Positions 50,802-61,812 are shown, counted from the stretch's first letter. The stretch: DNA of 64,000 nt from Solen grandis (GCA_021229015.1 CM037783.1:7201324-7265323), one strand, 5' to 3'. Numbers and translations are program-made. Notes: generated by a model not told the origin, from the letters alone.

Positions 50802-51661
50802 TGTAAGCAGGTTTTATTATTTTAAAATAGCAGACATTGAATTAGATCTATGACAAACAAATCAGTAATTGTATTGAGGTATAATGAAATTATATTTTTT
50901 ACAATAACGGAATATATTAATTTTGTAATTCCTTTTTCTTCCAGTTTTAAATTCTATGAAAGTTATAAAAAAAATTCATATTTAAATACTCTTTTATTAT
51001 TTCTTTCAACTGTTATCATATCTGACTAATTATTCAATGTTTTATTAAACAGCTGTATGTCACTCCCTGATTAAAAACCAGACTGTATTTCATTATTTGA
51101 CACTTGCAAAAAATCTAAAGACCATAAGATACACTTTAATTACTTCAAGTTCAACAGTATCCAAGTCAATCAAAACTAGCTTGGACTAAACTGAGCAACC
51201 TCATCTCATTTTAGTTATCTTTATTTCACATTAATGGAACTTATGAAAATATTTCACTCAAATTGTTTAAGTAATGGCAGTGAAAGGTACTCACTAAAAC
51301 CAGGTTTTACTCAATGAGCACAAAAACAGGGACTCAATTGAAAACATTTATATGTTCATTGATATCAGTTCAAATTTGGTATGTGTTCAGTTACAAGACT
51401 TTGTACTTCAAATTACACTTGAAACGCAAGACAAACAAATATTAAGGTGTCAACATTGAAGACCGTCACTCAAACAACTGACGATAATTATGAAAAGTAA
51501 GGTAAAATGCAATCTGAACTTCGATACAGGAGGTGTGAATTTTTATTATCGCATGACTCACTTGTGGAAGCAGCAGAACTTTTGTTACCTTCAATTGAAC
51601 TGAGTTACCGCAAAACACCCATGGCTAAACAATATGGCAGCCTCCTCCATGTATGAAGACT
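50802..51661. other. Apparently single-copy intergenic sequence
   Basis: Clean sequence without frames, repeats or motifs I recognise. It may be ordinary intergenic or intronic host DNA. Confidence 0.5.
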
Positions 51662-52156
51662 TGAGTATGCATTGGGGCTGGGTATCGCCAGCAAAAAAGT
51701 ATCATGATGTATCACGATATTGAGGGTCCCATCAAATACACTATCACGATTCTTGATAATATGAAATAATGTAGTTTTAATATGATGAACTAAAAGTTTT
51801 CTGCAGTAAATAGATTTCTGCAACTTTGTCGCTATGCCACTTTGGCACATGAAAAATAAAGAAAAGACTAGAACTCCGCGAGTCGGATGTGTCGCCTGAC
51901 GATGACCTATCTGTTGACAGTAAAGATGCCAATTTGTCACTTTCTTTTCAAGATGGGGTATTAATGTGCAATGATGCTGCCATCAAACAGAGAAAGGCTT
52001 ATAAAGATCAAATAAACAAGAGGGCCATGATGGCCCTGGATCGCTCACCTGAGTACCATTGCTACAACTGATTACAAGGTTTTTAAACAGACAAGAATTC
52101 TGATATAACTCAATCTTAAACATTTTAGCCCTGACAATACTACACACCAAATATAT

Positions 52157-53995
52157 AAGCACTGGGCCTTATGGTTTCAGAGGATAAGACTTAGTGCGGG
52201 GTCATTTATCTCCAAAGGGCCACCATTTTGAAAATCTTGATAATGAACCATTAGATGATGCTACATACCAAATATCTAAGCTCTAGGCCTAATGGATTCA
52301 TAGAAGAAGATTTTTAAAGATTTTCCTATATAACTCTATGTTAAATAAGTGACCCCTGGTGCGGGGCTTTATCTCCAAAGGGCCACCATTTTGAAAATCT
52401 TGATAATGAACCATTAGATGATGCTACATACCAAATATCTAAGCTCTAGGCCTAATGGATTCATAGAAGAAGATTTTTAAAGATTTTCCTATATAACTCT
52501 ATGTAAAACAAGTGACCCCTGGTGCGGGGGCATTTATCACCATAGGGCTATGATTTGTACAATCTTGGTAATGAACCATAAGATGATGCTACATACCAAA
52601 TATCTAAGCTCTAGGCCTAATGGATTCATAGAAGAAGATTTTAAAGATTTTCCTATATAACTCTATGTAAAACAAGTGACCCCTGGTGCGGGGTCATTTA
52701 TCATCGTAGGGCTATGATTTGTACAATCTTGGTAATGGCCCTTAAGATGATGCTACATACCAAATATCTAAGCTCTAGGCCTAATGGATTCATAGAAGAA
52801 GATTTTTAAAGTTTTTTCTATATAACTCTATGTAAAACAAGTGACCCCTGGTGCGGGGTCATTTATCATCGTAGGGCTATGATTTGTACAATCTTGGTAA
52901 TGGCCCTTAAGATGATGCTACATACCAAATATCTAAGCTCTAGGCCTAATGGATTCATAGAAGAAGATTTTTAAAGTTTTTTCTATATAACTCTATGTAA
53001 AACAAGTGACCCATGGTGCGGGGTCATTTATCACCTAGGGCATGATTTGTACAATCTTGGTAATGAACCATAAGATGATGCTTCATACCAAATATCTAAG
53101 CTCTAGGCCTTATGGATTCATAGAAGAAGATTTTTAAAGATTTTCCTATATAACTCTATGCAAAGCAAGTGACCCCTGGTGCGGGGTCATTTATCACCAT
53201 AGGGTCATGATTTGTACAATCTTGGTAATGGCCCTTAAGATGATGCTACATACCAAATATCTAAGCTCTAGGCCTAATGGATTCATAGAAGAAGATTTTT
53301 AAAGTTTTTTCTATATAACTCTATGTAAAACAAGTGACCCATGGTGCGAGGTCATTTATCACCATAGGGTCATGATTTGTACAATCTTGGTAATGAACCA
53401 TAAGATGATGCTTCATACCAAATATCTAAGCTCTAGGCCTAATGGATTCATAGAAGAAGATTTTTAAAGATTTTCCTATATAACTCTATGTTAAATAAGT
53501 GACCCCTGGTGCGGGGGCATTTATCACCATAGGGTCATGATTTGTACAATCTTGGTAATAAACCATAAGATGATGCTTCATACCAAATATCTAATCTTTA
53601 GGCCTAATGGATTCATAGAAGAAGATTTTTAAAGATTTTCCTATATAACTCTATGTAAAACAAGTGACCCCTGGTGCGGGGTCATTTATCACCATAGGGC
53701 TATGATTTGTACAATCTTGGTAATGAACCATAAGATGATGCTACATACCAAATATCTAAGCTCTAGGCCTAATGGATTCATAGAAGAAGATTTTTAAAGA
53801 TTTTCCTATATAACTCTATGTAAAACAAGTGACCCCTGGTGCGGGGTCATTTATCACCGTAGGGCTATGATTTGTACAATCTTGGTAATGGCCCATAAGA
53901 TGATGCTACATACCAAATATCTAAGCTCTAGGCCTTGCAGTTTTGCAGAAGAAGATTTTCAAAGTTTGCATTTTTAAAATCTATTTTTAGCTCCT
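52157..53995 (+). repeat. 165 bp tandem array, about 11 units
   Basis: Unit marker AAGCTCTAGG at 52278, 52441, 52606, 52770, 52935, 53098, 53263, 53428, (53593), 53758 and 53923, a period of 163-165 bp. A shortened first unit starts at 52157. Units are more than 90% alike. They vary at a few linked positions (GATTTTCC or GTTTTTTC; GAACCATAAG or GGCCCTTAAG). Confidence 0.93.
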
Positions 53996-54132
53996 GTGAC
54001 CTACTTTTTTAACCAATCTGAATAATTTGTACAACTTTGATAGAGGGCATCATAAGGATGATTCCTGTGAAGTTTGGTCAAAATCCCTTCAGCGGTTCAT
54101 GAGGAGATGTTGTTTAAAGCAAATTGTTGACG

Positions 54133-54180
54133 ACGGACGCACGCACGCACGCACGCACGCACGGACGACGGACGACGGAC
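54133..54180 (+). repeat. (ACGC)n and (ACGG)-rich microsatellite
   Basis: ACGACGGACGCACGCACGCA-type repeats passing into GGACGACGGACGACGGAC. A standard part of the 3' region of Pearl-type elements. Confidence 0.88.
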
Positions 54181-54196
54181 AAAAGGCGATCACAAT

Positions 54197-54230
54197 AGCT
54201 CACCATGAGCACGTTGTGCTCAGGTGAGCT
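54197..54230 (+). repeat. 3' terminal hairpin of element A
   Basis: Arms AGCTCACC-A-TGAGCAC and GTGCTCAGGTGAGCT pair over 15 bp with one bulged A and a GTT loop. A 3' hairpin is typical of rolling-circle (Helitron/Helentron) elements. The same hairpin is halved in the copy ending at 61417. Confidence 0.85.
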
Positions 54231-55142
54231 AAAAATGTAAGGACTATTACTTTAACACATTTAACAAGGTGACACATAATATTTGTAAAGCTCTAACAAG
54301 TTCCTTTAGCTATGCATCTCATTCTAACTTGAAAAATACTAATAAAATTAATCAAAGGGAAATAACTCCAAACATTCAATACAGAGTTATGGTTCTTGCA
54401 GACTGCACTTCAGGTCATTGCAACAAACATACATGTCAAGTCTCAAGTCATTCAAGCTTAAGGTGACAATGTTATGCTCCGGACAAGAAATTCTATCAAA
54501 GGGGAATAACTCAAAAAGTGCACAAGGTAGAGTTTGGTTCTTGCGCACTGCACTCCGCGTCATTACAAGGAACATACATATGTATTTTCAAGTCATTCGA
54601 ACTTATGGTGACAAAGTAATGCTGTGGACAAGAATTTCTATCAAAGGGGAATAACTCAAAAAGTGCATAAGGTAGACTAGAGTTATGGTTCTTGTGCACT
54701 GCACTCCGCATCATTGCAAGGAACATACATATGAAGTTTCAAGTCATTCAAACTTATGGTGACAAAGTTATGCTCTGGACAAGCAGAAGGGGACGCCGCT
54801 GCCGATGCCATCGTCGCCACCAACAAAAGTAACCCCTATATGCCGCCTGACTATAGTCAGGCGACACAAAAATGAAAATATATTTTTAAAAAATATTTTA
54901 TTTTGAAACCTTGTCTAGAAAAGGCAAAAATGACTTGGAAAATAAAGTTAAACAATTTAGGCTTAAGATATAAGCTGAAAGAAAAGTGACATATTCAACT
55001 GCCCTAGTTCTATTCTACACTAAAAACATTCATCCATTAAAGTATCGTTTGATAATAGATACTTGGAATAAGAATCAAATTTTGTATTGTCAGCCAAAAT
55101 CTGCAATATATTGATGAAATCCACCCAGCTCTATTGAGCATG

Positions 55143-55969
55143 ATTATAGAAGTGCAAAAGATATATTTTCACCAAGGTTTTAAACCTCAAACAAGAGCAG
55201 CACACTATACATGTATGAGTGTGCAACAAAGAGGCGTTTTACGGTAAGCCAGAAATTGTGAAATTCAAGACTGAAGTACTTTTCATAGCAAATGTTTTTC
55301 AAGGACTTTTCAAAACAGCCCTTAATTTCTTAATTTTCAAGTACTTTTCTTCAAGCCTGTGCAAACCCTGTAAATAAAAGAGTAAAATACAATAAAAATT
55401 CCCCTTTAGCTCCTTTGTGCAAATTTTCCCCTCTCCTATGGGCCTGGACAGGGCTCTTTTTTTTCACAGGTTGGGGAAGCAGCCCATCCCTTAACTTGGG
55501 GAAAAAATATAGGGTATTTTTTGTGAATGGGGAAGAAATAACTAGATGTAACTTCAATTTTTCGGGAAAACTGTATGATTTTAAAGAATTTTTCTTTGGG
55601 GAAGGCGCCCTATAACGACCCTGGTATATAAGGAAAAAAAAAAAAACAGCTGGACCTCTATTCCCCAAAAGTGAAAGAAACACTGGTGTCAGAAAATTAT
55701 GTTTGGGTAAAACAGTGTGATCATCACACAAACCTAAATGATCTCAGGAATCATTTCATCAATGCAAACAGAGTGCTCATTTTGGCAGTTTTTTAGTGCA
55801 TTTTGAGTATGTGTGTGTGTGTTTTTGTTTTTTTGTTGTTTTTTTTCTCTCAAAAATTACTACCACAGATGGCCTAGTTAAATAAATTAATTAGTCTTAT
55901 GTATGCAGTCTCTTTCTGTAATAACCAAGCAAGTCCAATCTAACATAATAGTTTGTAGTTTCATATCAC
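55143..55969. other. Intergenic sequence with a possible older element
   Basis: Mostly unrecognised. A patch at 55.43-55.65 kb with repeated GGGGAA/TTCCCC phrases and poly(A) could be an old MITE, but I cannot find its ends. A (GT)n run lies at about 55809-55822. A minus-strand frame of 126 codons (55351-55731) has no motif. Confidence 0.4.
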
Positions 55970-55974
55970 ATAAT

Positions 55975-56905
55975 CAGTGTTCCCACTCACATAAAATTTT
56001 ACGTAAATCACGTACATAAATTTATCTTCACGTGTTTTAACTTTCTTTTGCGATACTGCACGTACAAAAATTCCGGTGTCAAAAAAAAGTAGTTGGCTAA
56101 AAATAAAATAGAGAATGGCGCCAAATGCGAAAAAATGCCAAATGTGCTTGGCGCATACAAAGAAAATCCTAAAACAGTGGTTGTTTTGGTAATGCACCAA
56201 AATATACGTCACTCTACACTGTATACAATTTAAAGTGGAGCACCAGGCTGCTGTAGGATTATCCAATCAACACGCATTATAAGGCCTAATTATTGCACAA
56301 CAATGTTTAAATACTCAAGACTCGATTGTTTACATTTGTCACACCCTCTATCGTCTATTGTTTTACCTGCATTTAAAACTGTTATGAAATTGCGCAATCA
56401 TCTCAATGTGCCCATTTGCAAGAAACATCAGCAATGTTTAATTTAGTGTTTCTTTTAAAACATTCAGATCACAGTTGATCGGTTTACCTAGCAAGTATTC
56501 AACAGATAAATAAAGCAATTCCTTTATGTATAAATGACTCAGTCCTAATCACTATGGAAGCAAGTCAAAAACGTAGCCTTACCGAAACGTCCCCAATATA
56601 TAACGTACCCATTTTTTAAAATTTCACTATTGATTACTTTCATTATATGCTTATTGATATCATATTATTTATGTAACATTTACATTAATGATTTATTCAT
56701 TTTTTTTTTTAATATTTGTAAATGAAACATATTTAGAATATATACCTGCTTGAAAAGTTAGATTTAGAATACTGATTTGTTGTTTATTCTGTCTTATTTT
56801 TAGTAAAATCATCTTTTTTGTACCCCCTAAAATTAAAATTTACCCTCAGATTTTAAACCCAGGGGGTAAGTTTACCCTTGGAAAAAAATGTGAGTGGGAA
56901 CACTG
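55975..56905. mobile_element. hAT-like MITE with perfect 18 bp terminal inverted repeats
   Basis: The left end CAGTGTTCCCACTCACAT (55975-55992) is the exact inverse of ATGTGAGTGGGAACACTG (56888-56905). The 931 bp element is flanked by the direct repeat ATAAT (55970-55974 and 56906-56910). CAGTG...CACTG ends are typical of hAT elements; the duplication is 5 bp and not the usual 8. No transposase frame, so non-autonomous. Confidence 0.88.
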
Positions 56906-56910
56906 ATAAT

Positions 56911-57228
56911 GTTTGTTATATATTTAGTTTTAAACTTTTAGTAAGATAAAATATTACTTCATGAATTTATTATATTAATGTACATTTAAGTTTCTGCTAT
57001 ATAAAATAATCCTTATTTTCAAGGATACAAATTATCACAGAAATGTACGATCATGCCATGATTTCCCGGATTTCTCAGATTCAGTTGCCTCCACTGAATC
57101 AGAATTTTACGAAAACACTTTTTTTTAAATTATTTTACCACAAATGAAGTTAAATAAAACACTGTTTACTGCAAAACATCGTCACATTAACAATTGATTT
57201 ACAAAACAATTATTCATAATAAAATAAA
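56911..57228. other. Intergenic sequence, nothing recognised
   Basis: AT-rich, clean sequence without frames or repeats that I recognise. Confidence 0.5.
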
Positions 57229-57849
57229 CAAGAGGGCCATGATGGCCCTAAATCGCTCACCTGAGATAAAAAGCCTTCAATGCCAAACCTGCTAAACATA
57301 CTGCTTTTGAAATAAAGATGCTGAGGCGTAAACAGTAAAATCTGAGGTTTTCAGAAATTTCTTAGAGTGCAAACAAAGCAAAATAAGCCATTAATATCAT
57401 TTCAAAAGGGGCATAACTCCTGTCCTAATGGGCAAATATCAGCTAAAATTCAAAATTTTATGACACTTACAGTGACTTGGAAAGAATTTTTTTCAATGGG
57501 ACTATGGCCCATCATTTGCTAAAATCAATGGGACATTTTCAAATCTAATGGGACATTTTTAACTATTGATGTGAAAAGTTTTAGTGGGTTAAAAAGGAAA
57601 ACTGCTTAACATCAAGTTTTATTTGGTTTTAGAACACATATACTTGTGGTAAGTAAATAAGAACTTTTCACATAGTCTTGTTAATAAATAACAGTATCTT
57701 CAACAACCTGAAGCAACTATAAAAACGCTGTTAAAATAAGACATAGGCTAAATACGATCTAGAAAGATCCCAGCTCATTATTTGGAAGAAGGCCTGATTA
57801 AAAGTTCTAAGCTAAAAATTCACCTCCTAAATCTTAGTTCCACTTTACT

Positions 57850-58020
57850 GGATTTTTCTAGGTTTATATTTGGTGTTACTGGAAGGTATCGAGACATCTT
57901 GAGGGTTAGGGGATGGTTGTGTCAATGAATCAGACGAAACTTCCCAAGGGGGAGATGAAGCAGAGTACGTAACTTTCTGAGAGGGAGACTGCGATAAATC
58001 AGCACTTGACGCTGTTTCAT
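57850..58020 (-). pseudogene. Serine-rich coding-like segment inside the hAT
   Basis: The minus strand reads a Ser/Pro/Thr-rich frame (…SPSQKVTYSASSPPWEVS…) ending KYKPRKIQ-stop. Composition and a codon-like pattern suggest a real exon, but an in-frame stop lies just upstream and I cannot fix the splice site. A minus-strand GTAAGAG donor at about 58209-58215 could belong to the same transcript. No family recognised. Confidence 0.35.
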
Positions 58021-58378
58021 TATTATCATTTAGTTTTCATATAATATCTGGATTGTGGGCCTAAAAACGATAAGATCAGAGCTACAGATAATTTTTAAGT
58101 CTAAATGATATTTACCCCCTCTAATTTTTTGTAATGCTGAAAACAGAAAATTCAAATATTTTACACCCTCATCATAAAAGTAAATGACACTTATATTTAA
58201 ACGCGTCTGCCTCTTACCTTGATATACAAATGTACCATGATAAACAAGTCTCAACATTCTCTGTACCTTGCAGCTTAGTGACAACATTTTAGAAGTTCTA
58301 TATGAAGAGCTATGTACAACACTCCTGGTGTTATTTTCCAACTGAGATGATAATATTATTACAAACTGTCAAAAACGT

Positions 58379-58639
58379 TCAACTACGGTTGCTTCTCCGA
58401 CAGTTTAACTTAACAGTTTCACCGAAAACGGAATCACCAGCATGTTTCTTAGAAGCATTTTCGGTCATAATAACGCTGTCATATATTATTTCTTCAAATA
58501 TTTGCTTGGTAATAGATCCTGCAGTTCATTTTCATTTTTACAAAAAAAAAGGGGGGGGGGGGGGGGGGGGGGAACACTAGGATTGTCTGCATTGCTTGAT
58601 ATTTTCTCTTTAATCGCTCTGGTTTGCTTCTACCTGCCA
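58379..58639 (-). pseudogene. Minus-strand N-terminal coding-like segment, broken by a G run
   Basis: Starts with an ATG at 58639 (MAGRSKPERLKRKYQAMQ), is interrupted by a homopolymer of G next to A (about 58541-58572), and continues in another frame (ITKQIFEEIIYDSVIM…) to a stop at 58379-58381. The basic start followed by helix-like text looks like a real protein of the element, possibly a second hAT frame or an accessory protein. Identity unknown. Confidence 0.35.
58541..58572 (+). repeat. A run followed by a 22-base G run
   Basis: About ten A then 22 G. It sits inside a coding-like region. Either a genuine homopolymer or a sequencing artefact (poly-G is a known failure of two-colour chemistry). 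Confidence 0.9.
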
Positions 58640-59588
58640 TTTTAGCGTCTACACGATACGCATGGTACCCGAATACCGATAACGATAACTTACAAAAGGC
58701 ATGGGCGTAGCCAGGCTGACGCACAGACGCTCGTGCGTCACCTGTTTGAAAAAAAATGATGAAATTAATTGACCTAAAAATGCCATAAAAATCATTGCCT
58801 CACCCGGGTTAGGCACTGAAAACAGATCATATGGTTGACAACTTAATGATTTCACTCACATAGATCTAATCATGAAATAGTTTTCGCCTATTTATATCAG
58901 CAACCTACAAATTTTGTGTGTATCGCTTTCTTCGAGGAAAAGTATACTGTGACGTCACAATGTACTATCAGATGGCGAATGTTTACTACCGGGAACATTT
59001 TGAAAATGGAAGAGCATGGTCCGCCATATGTTGATGTTTTTTCAGCGTTAGTGCAGCTAACGGTAGACGAAAAAAATAAAACTTTTAACTAGTCGTTGGG
59101 ATGATGCCCACATATTCAAATTTCCAAGCAGGTGAGATATAAGTTTACGATTTAAATGCTTATAATGAAGCCTGATTTTCTCATACTCATTACGCAATCT
59201 GCAGTCCGCAGTCAGCTAGTAGCCTACACAAGTCAGCTATAAATTTATCCGTTATAAACACTGTCGCCAGATACTGTGTCACCAGCATTACATTTCTTGC
59301 ATAAAAAGAGGGTTAAAAATGTCGGAATTAACAATTCTTACTGCAGTACCTGTTATTATAATATATTTTAAAGTATACTACACGTAAAAGCTTACGTCGG
59401 CTTTCAAACCTTACCGCTACGTATTCTAGATCTAACGTTATATAAGGAAAGATAATTCGTAGATTTCTAAATATTTATCATTTAAACATTTTATAGCAGT
59501 TTGATGAATGTTTTGTTATTTTTCATGATTTAGGGACATTTATTGTACATAAATAAGACAAGTTTCATGACACATTCTAATTTTGCAG

Positions 59589-59868
59589 TTCTTCGCAAGG
59601 TAGAACACTGCAAGCCCATTACTTCAATGACTACAAATGGCTGAGATACTCGGTGTCCGCAAAGGGTGTTTACTGTGCACCATGTTTCCTGTTTTCTACC
59701 GGAGCAACGAAGTATCCAAATTTGATCACTCGTGCCTTTTCTGACTGGAGCAACTTGCAAAGAACCCTTGTTAAGCACAACAAGAGCCAAGACTTAAGGG
59801 AACCAACATCATGGTTCCCGACTATCAAGAACGTTAACTACTACAGGACACAAATGTTAAAACCCTGA
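59589..59868 (+). pseudogene. TTF-type zinc-finger exon of a hAT transposase (fragment)
   Basis: After a TTTTGCAG acceptor (59581-59588) the frame runs to a TGA at 59866-59868. It shows the signature of the TTF-type zinc finger found at the N terminus of ZMYM1-like hAT transposases: KWLRYSVSAKGVYCAPCFLFS with the CxxC pair, then AFSDWSNLQRTLVKHNKS with the SDW...L..H pattern. In such proteins the domain binds DNA and is followed by a long catalytic region; here the frame ends about 40 codons later, so only the domain remains. An in-frame stop (59578-59580) just before the acceptor supports the exon start. Domesticated use cannot be excluded but nothing suggests it. Confidence 0.8.
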
Positions 59869-60529
59869 CTAGTTCTATACCATAAAAGAATACCGAATAC
59901 GCGTAATGTTGAGTAACAATGCTGATCGGACACTTCAAATGCGTTTTTTCACCCTTCAATTTTGTTTTCAATGCATTTTTACCAAAAAATAATGCTTAAA
60001 AACGCAAAAACGCATCTTATCTGTAGCTCTGTAAGATGGATGTCTAACTTTTGTTGGTCAAATCTTTCAATTTTTTATTTTTTTTTGAGGCATTCTTGTT
60101 CTTTTCAGACAATATTCAATGCGTCTACCATACGAAATTGAATGTAACATCTCGGACAAGCTTTTTTGTTATATTAACCAAGTGTTCCGACTGCGTAATT
60201 CTATATGGTTTAATAAGCGTCCAGCTCAGTTGCCTGTATGATATCTTATCTTAATAAGCGTCTGAGAATATGCGGCTTACTCAGCAAAAAAGCAAAATGA
60301 AAATGCGATTCATACTTAATGTATTTCGATAAGAAAAAACAACAATAAAGATTATGATTCAATGCATATTGTACTTAATGTGGTTCAAAGTGAAAGAGAC
60401 AAATGGCGCACAGGAATGTGAGAACAATGGGACATTTTCAATTTTAATGGGACTATGGCGCATGGCGCACCGGTTTCCAAGTCACTGCACTTAACATTGT
60501 CACAATTTTTAGAGATGATTGGTTCAGAA

Positions 60530-61350
60530 ATAAAATGCTAGAAGGCAAACAATGTGAAATATAGCCTTTTTTAGCATTGAAAGGGGCATAACCCATGACT
60601 TAATGGTCCGATTTTGACTATAATTGAACTAAGCCGAGATTTGATGGTAATAAACATTGTCATGAAGTTTGGAGGCAATTGCTTAAAAAATGAAGATGCT
60701 AGAGTGCAAACAAAGTGCAATCTGGCTTTTTTCAATATCAAAAGGGGCGTAACTCTTGACCTAATGGTCCGATATCAGCCATAATCAAACTAAGCTGAGA
60801 TTTTATGGTTATAAACATTGTCATAAAGTTTGAGAGCAATTGCTTAAAAAATGAAGATGCTAGAGTGCAAACAAAGCGAAATCTGGCTTTTTTCAATATT
60901 AAAAGGGGCACAACTCCTGGCCTTACAGTTTGATTCCAGCCATAATCAAACCTAGCTGAGATTTTATGGTTATAAACACTGTCATAAAGTTTGAAGGCAA
61001 TTGCTTAAAAAATGAAGATGCTAAAGTGCAAACAAAGTGAAATCTGGCTTTTTTCAATATTAAAAGGAGCGTAACTCCTGACCTAATAGTCCTATTTCAG
61101 CCATAATCGAACTTATCCAAGATTTTATAGTTATAAACATTGTTATAAAGTTTGAAAGCAATTGCTCAAAAAAATGAAGATGCAAGAGTGCAAACAAAGT
61201 GCAATCTGGCTTTTTTCAATATTTAAAGGGGCGTAACTCCTGACCTAATGGTCCAATTTCAGCCATAATCGAACTTATCCGAGATTTTATGGTTATAAAC
61301 ATTGTCGTAAAGTTTGAAGATGATTGCTCAAGAAATGTAGATGCTAGAGT
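60530..61350 (+). repeat. 161 bp tandem array, about five units
   Basis: Unit marker (GAAGATGCTAGAGTG) at 60692, 60853, 61014, 61176 and 61337, a period of 161-162 bp. A diverged unit precedes them, and a further one is cut by the hAT (57.3-57.47 kb). Units include GGGGCGTAACTC and TTATGGTTATAAACATTGTC. This is the core of the Pearl-like element. Confidence 0.9.
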
Positions 61351-61783
61351 GCAAACAAACTAATCGTGGACGACGGACGGACGGACATTCATCAATCCTA
61401 ATAGCTCATCCTGAGCACAAGAATGACACATGTATATGAAAATGCAAATAACACAGTTATTAAATCTGGAAGATACCAAGAGAAGCAGTAAAAACGAATT
61501 ACGTACGATGTGAACCACCGCCAATGTGAACCTTGGACGATGTGAAACACCTTCGGTTCGTATCCAGGACGATGTGTACCACTTATGAGGACGATGTGAA
61601 CCATCACGTAAGACGATGTGAACCAGTTTCTAGAACCACTTTGGTACATGTGATTTCAAGTTAATTATCATTTGTATGTATGATTTATTATATCAGATGA
61701 TGTTTGCCATGAATAATTATTAGTTTAGTACGATTTATTTTTTATTTTGGACCAAATTTTATTTGATTAATGACATCAAACTA

Positions 61784-61812
61784 ATACAATACAATACAAT
61801 ATCTTTATTCAG
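61784..61812 (-). mobile_element. LINE-type 3' end (minus strand)
   Basis: On the minus strand reads GAATAAAGATATTGTATTGT, that is an AATAAA signal followed by a short (TTGTA)n tail. This is how many non-LTR retrotransposons end. The body upstream (higher coordinates) shows no reverse transcriptase frame, so the copy is a 5'-truncated stub or a SINE using that tail. Confidence 0.5.

Larger units (their letters stand above)
52010..54233 (+). mobile_element. Pearl/Helentron-like element A with an 11-unit core
   Basis: 5' end AGGGCCATGATGGCCCT (52021-52037), then CGCTCACCTGAG (52042-52053), whose inverse CTCAGGTGAGC(T) lies at the 3' end. Tandem core, then a unique 3' segment, an (ACGC)n/(ACGG)n microsatellite (about 54133-54180), and a terminal hairpin. 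Non-autonomous; no transposase frame. The elements at 1.3-2.3 and 57.2-61.4 kb share these ends. Confidence 0.8.
51889..54867 (+). mobile_element. Pearl/Helentron-like element B, interrupted by element A
   Basis: Ends are GTGTCGCCTGAC (51889-51900) and its exact inverse GTCAGGCGACAC (54856-54867). The right end lies in a perfect 20-base palindrome, CGCCTGACTATAGTCAGGCG (54844-54863). After element A, its own core resumes at about 54.24 kb with about three tandem units of 145 bp (GGGGAATAACTC-type markers near 54356, 54501, 54646). Same plan as Pearl elements, with different ends from element A. Confidence 0.6.
51670..55134. mobile_element. hAT-like MITE, outermost element of a three-level nest
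   Basis: Left end CATTGGGGCTGGGTATCGCC, followed by the TATCATGATGTATCACGATA-type text usual near such ends. The right end is inverted: CCACCCAGCTCTAT. The flanking 8-mers TGAGTATG (51662-51669) and TGAGCATG (55135-55142) differ by one base, which fits the 8 bp target duplication of hAT elements. Only about 220 bp on the left and 270 bp on the right are its own; the rest is inserted elements. The terminal repeats are short and imperfect. Confidence 0.55.
57470..60487. mobile_element. hAT transposon of 3018 bp with TTF zinc-finger exon
   Basis: Ends CAGTGACTTGGAAA (57470-57483) and TTTCCAAGTCACTG (60474-60487) are perfect 14 bp inverted repeats. The direct repeat CACTTA flanks it (57464-57469 and 60488-60493). 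Removing the element and one CACTTA leaves host text equal in length to the other units of the surrounding 161 bp array, which confirms the borders. Inside are a TTF-type zinc-finger exon (plus strand) and coding-like pieces on the minus strand. The catalytic hAT core (RNaseH-like domain, C-terminal dimerisation segment) is not visible, so this copy is probably defective. AATGGGACATTTTCAA is repeated in direct orientation near both ends (57526-57541 and 60427-60442). Confidence 0.88.
57229..61417 (+). mobile_element. Pearl/Helentron-like element, split by a hAT and 3' truncated
   Basis: Starts with the same end as element A (AGAGGGCCATGATGGCCCT at 57231-57249, then CGCTCACCTGAG at 57254-57265). 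After the inserted hAT the core resumes at 60488 with about five units of 161 bp, then ACGACGGACGGACGGAC (about 61369-61385) and AGCTCATCCTGAGCAC (61402-61417). The second arm of the terminal hairpin is missing, so the element stops at the hairpin loop. The core sequence is unrelated to those of the 1.3 and 52 kb copies. Confidence 0.78.

Noticed and set aside
52157..53995. CRISPR-like or bacterial repeat array
   Set aside because: Units of 165 bp are contiguous with no unique spacers, and the context is a eukaryotic mobile element.
58494..58724. Single protein across the G run on the minus strand
   Set aside because: The continuous frame only exists by translating the run as poly-proline and poly-phenylalanine. 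The real frames on either side do not match it, so I list the parts as a broken segment.
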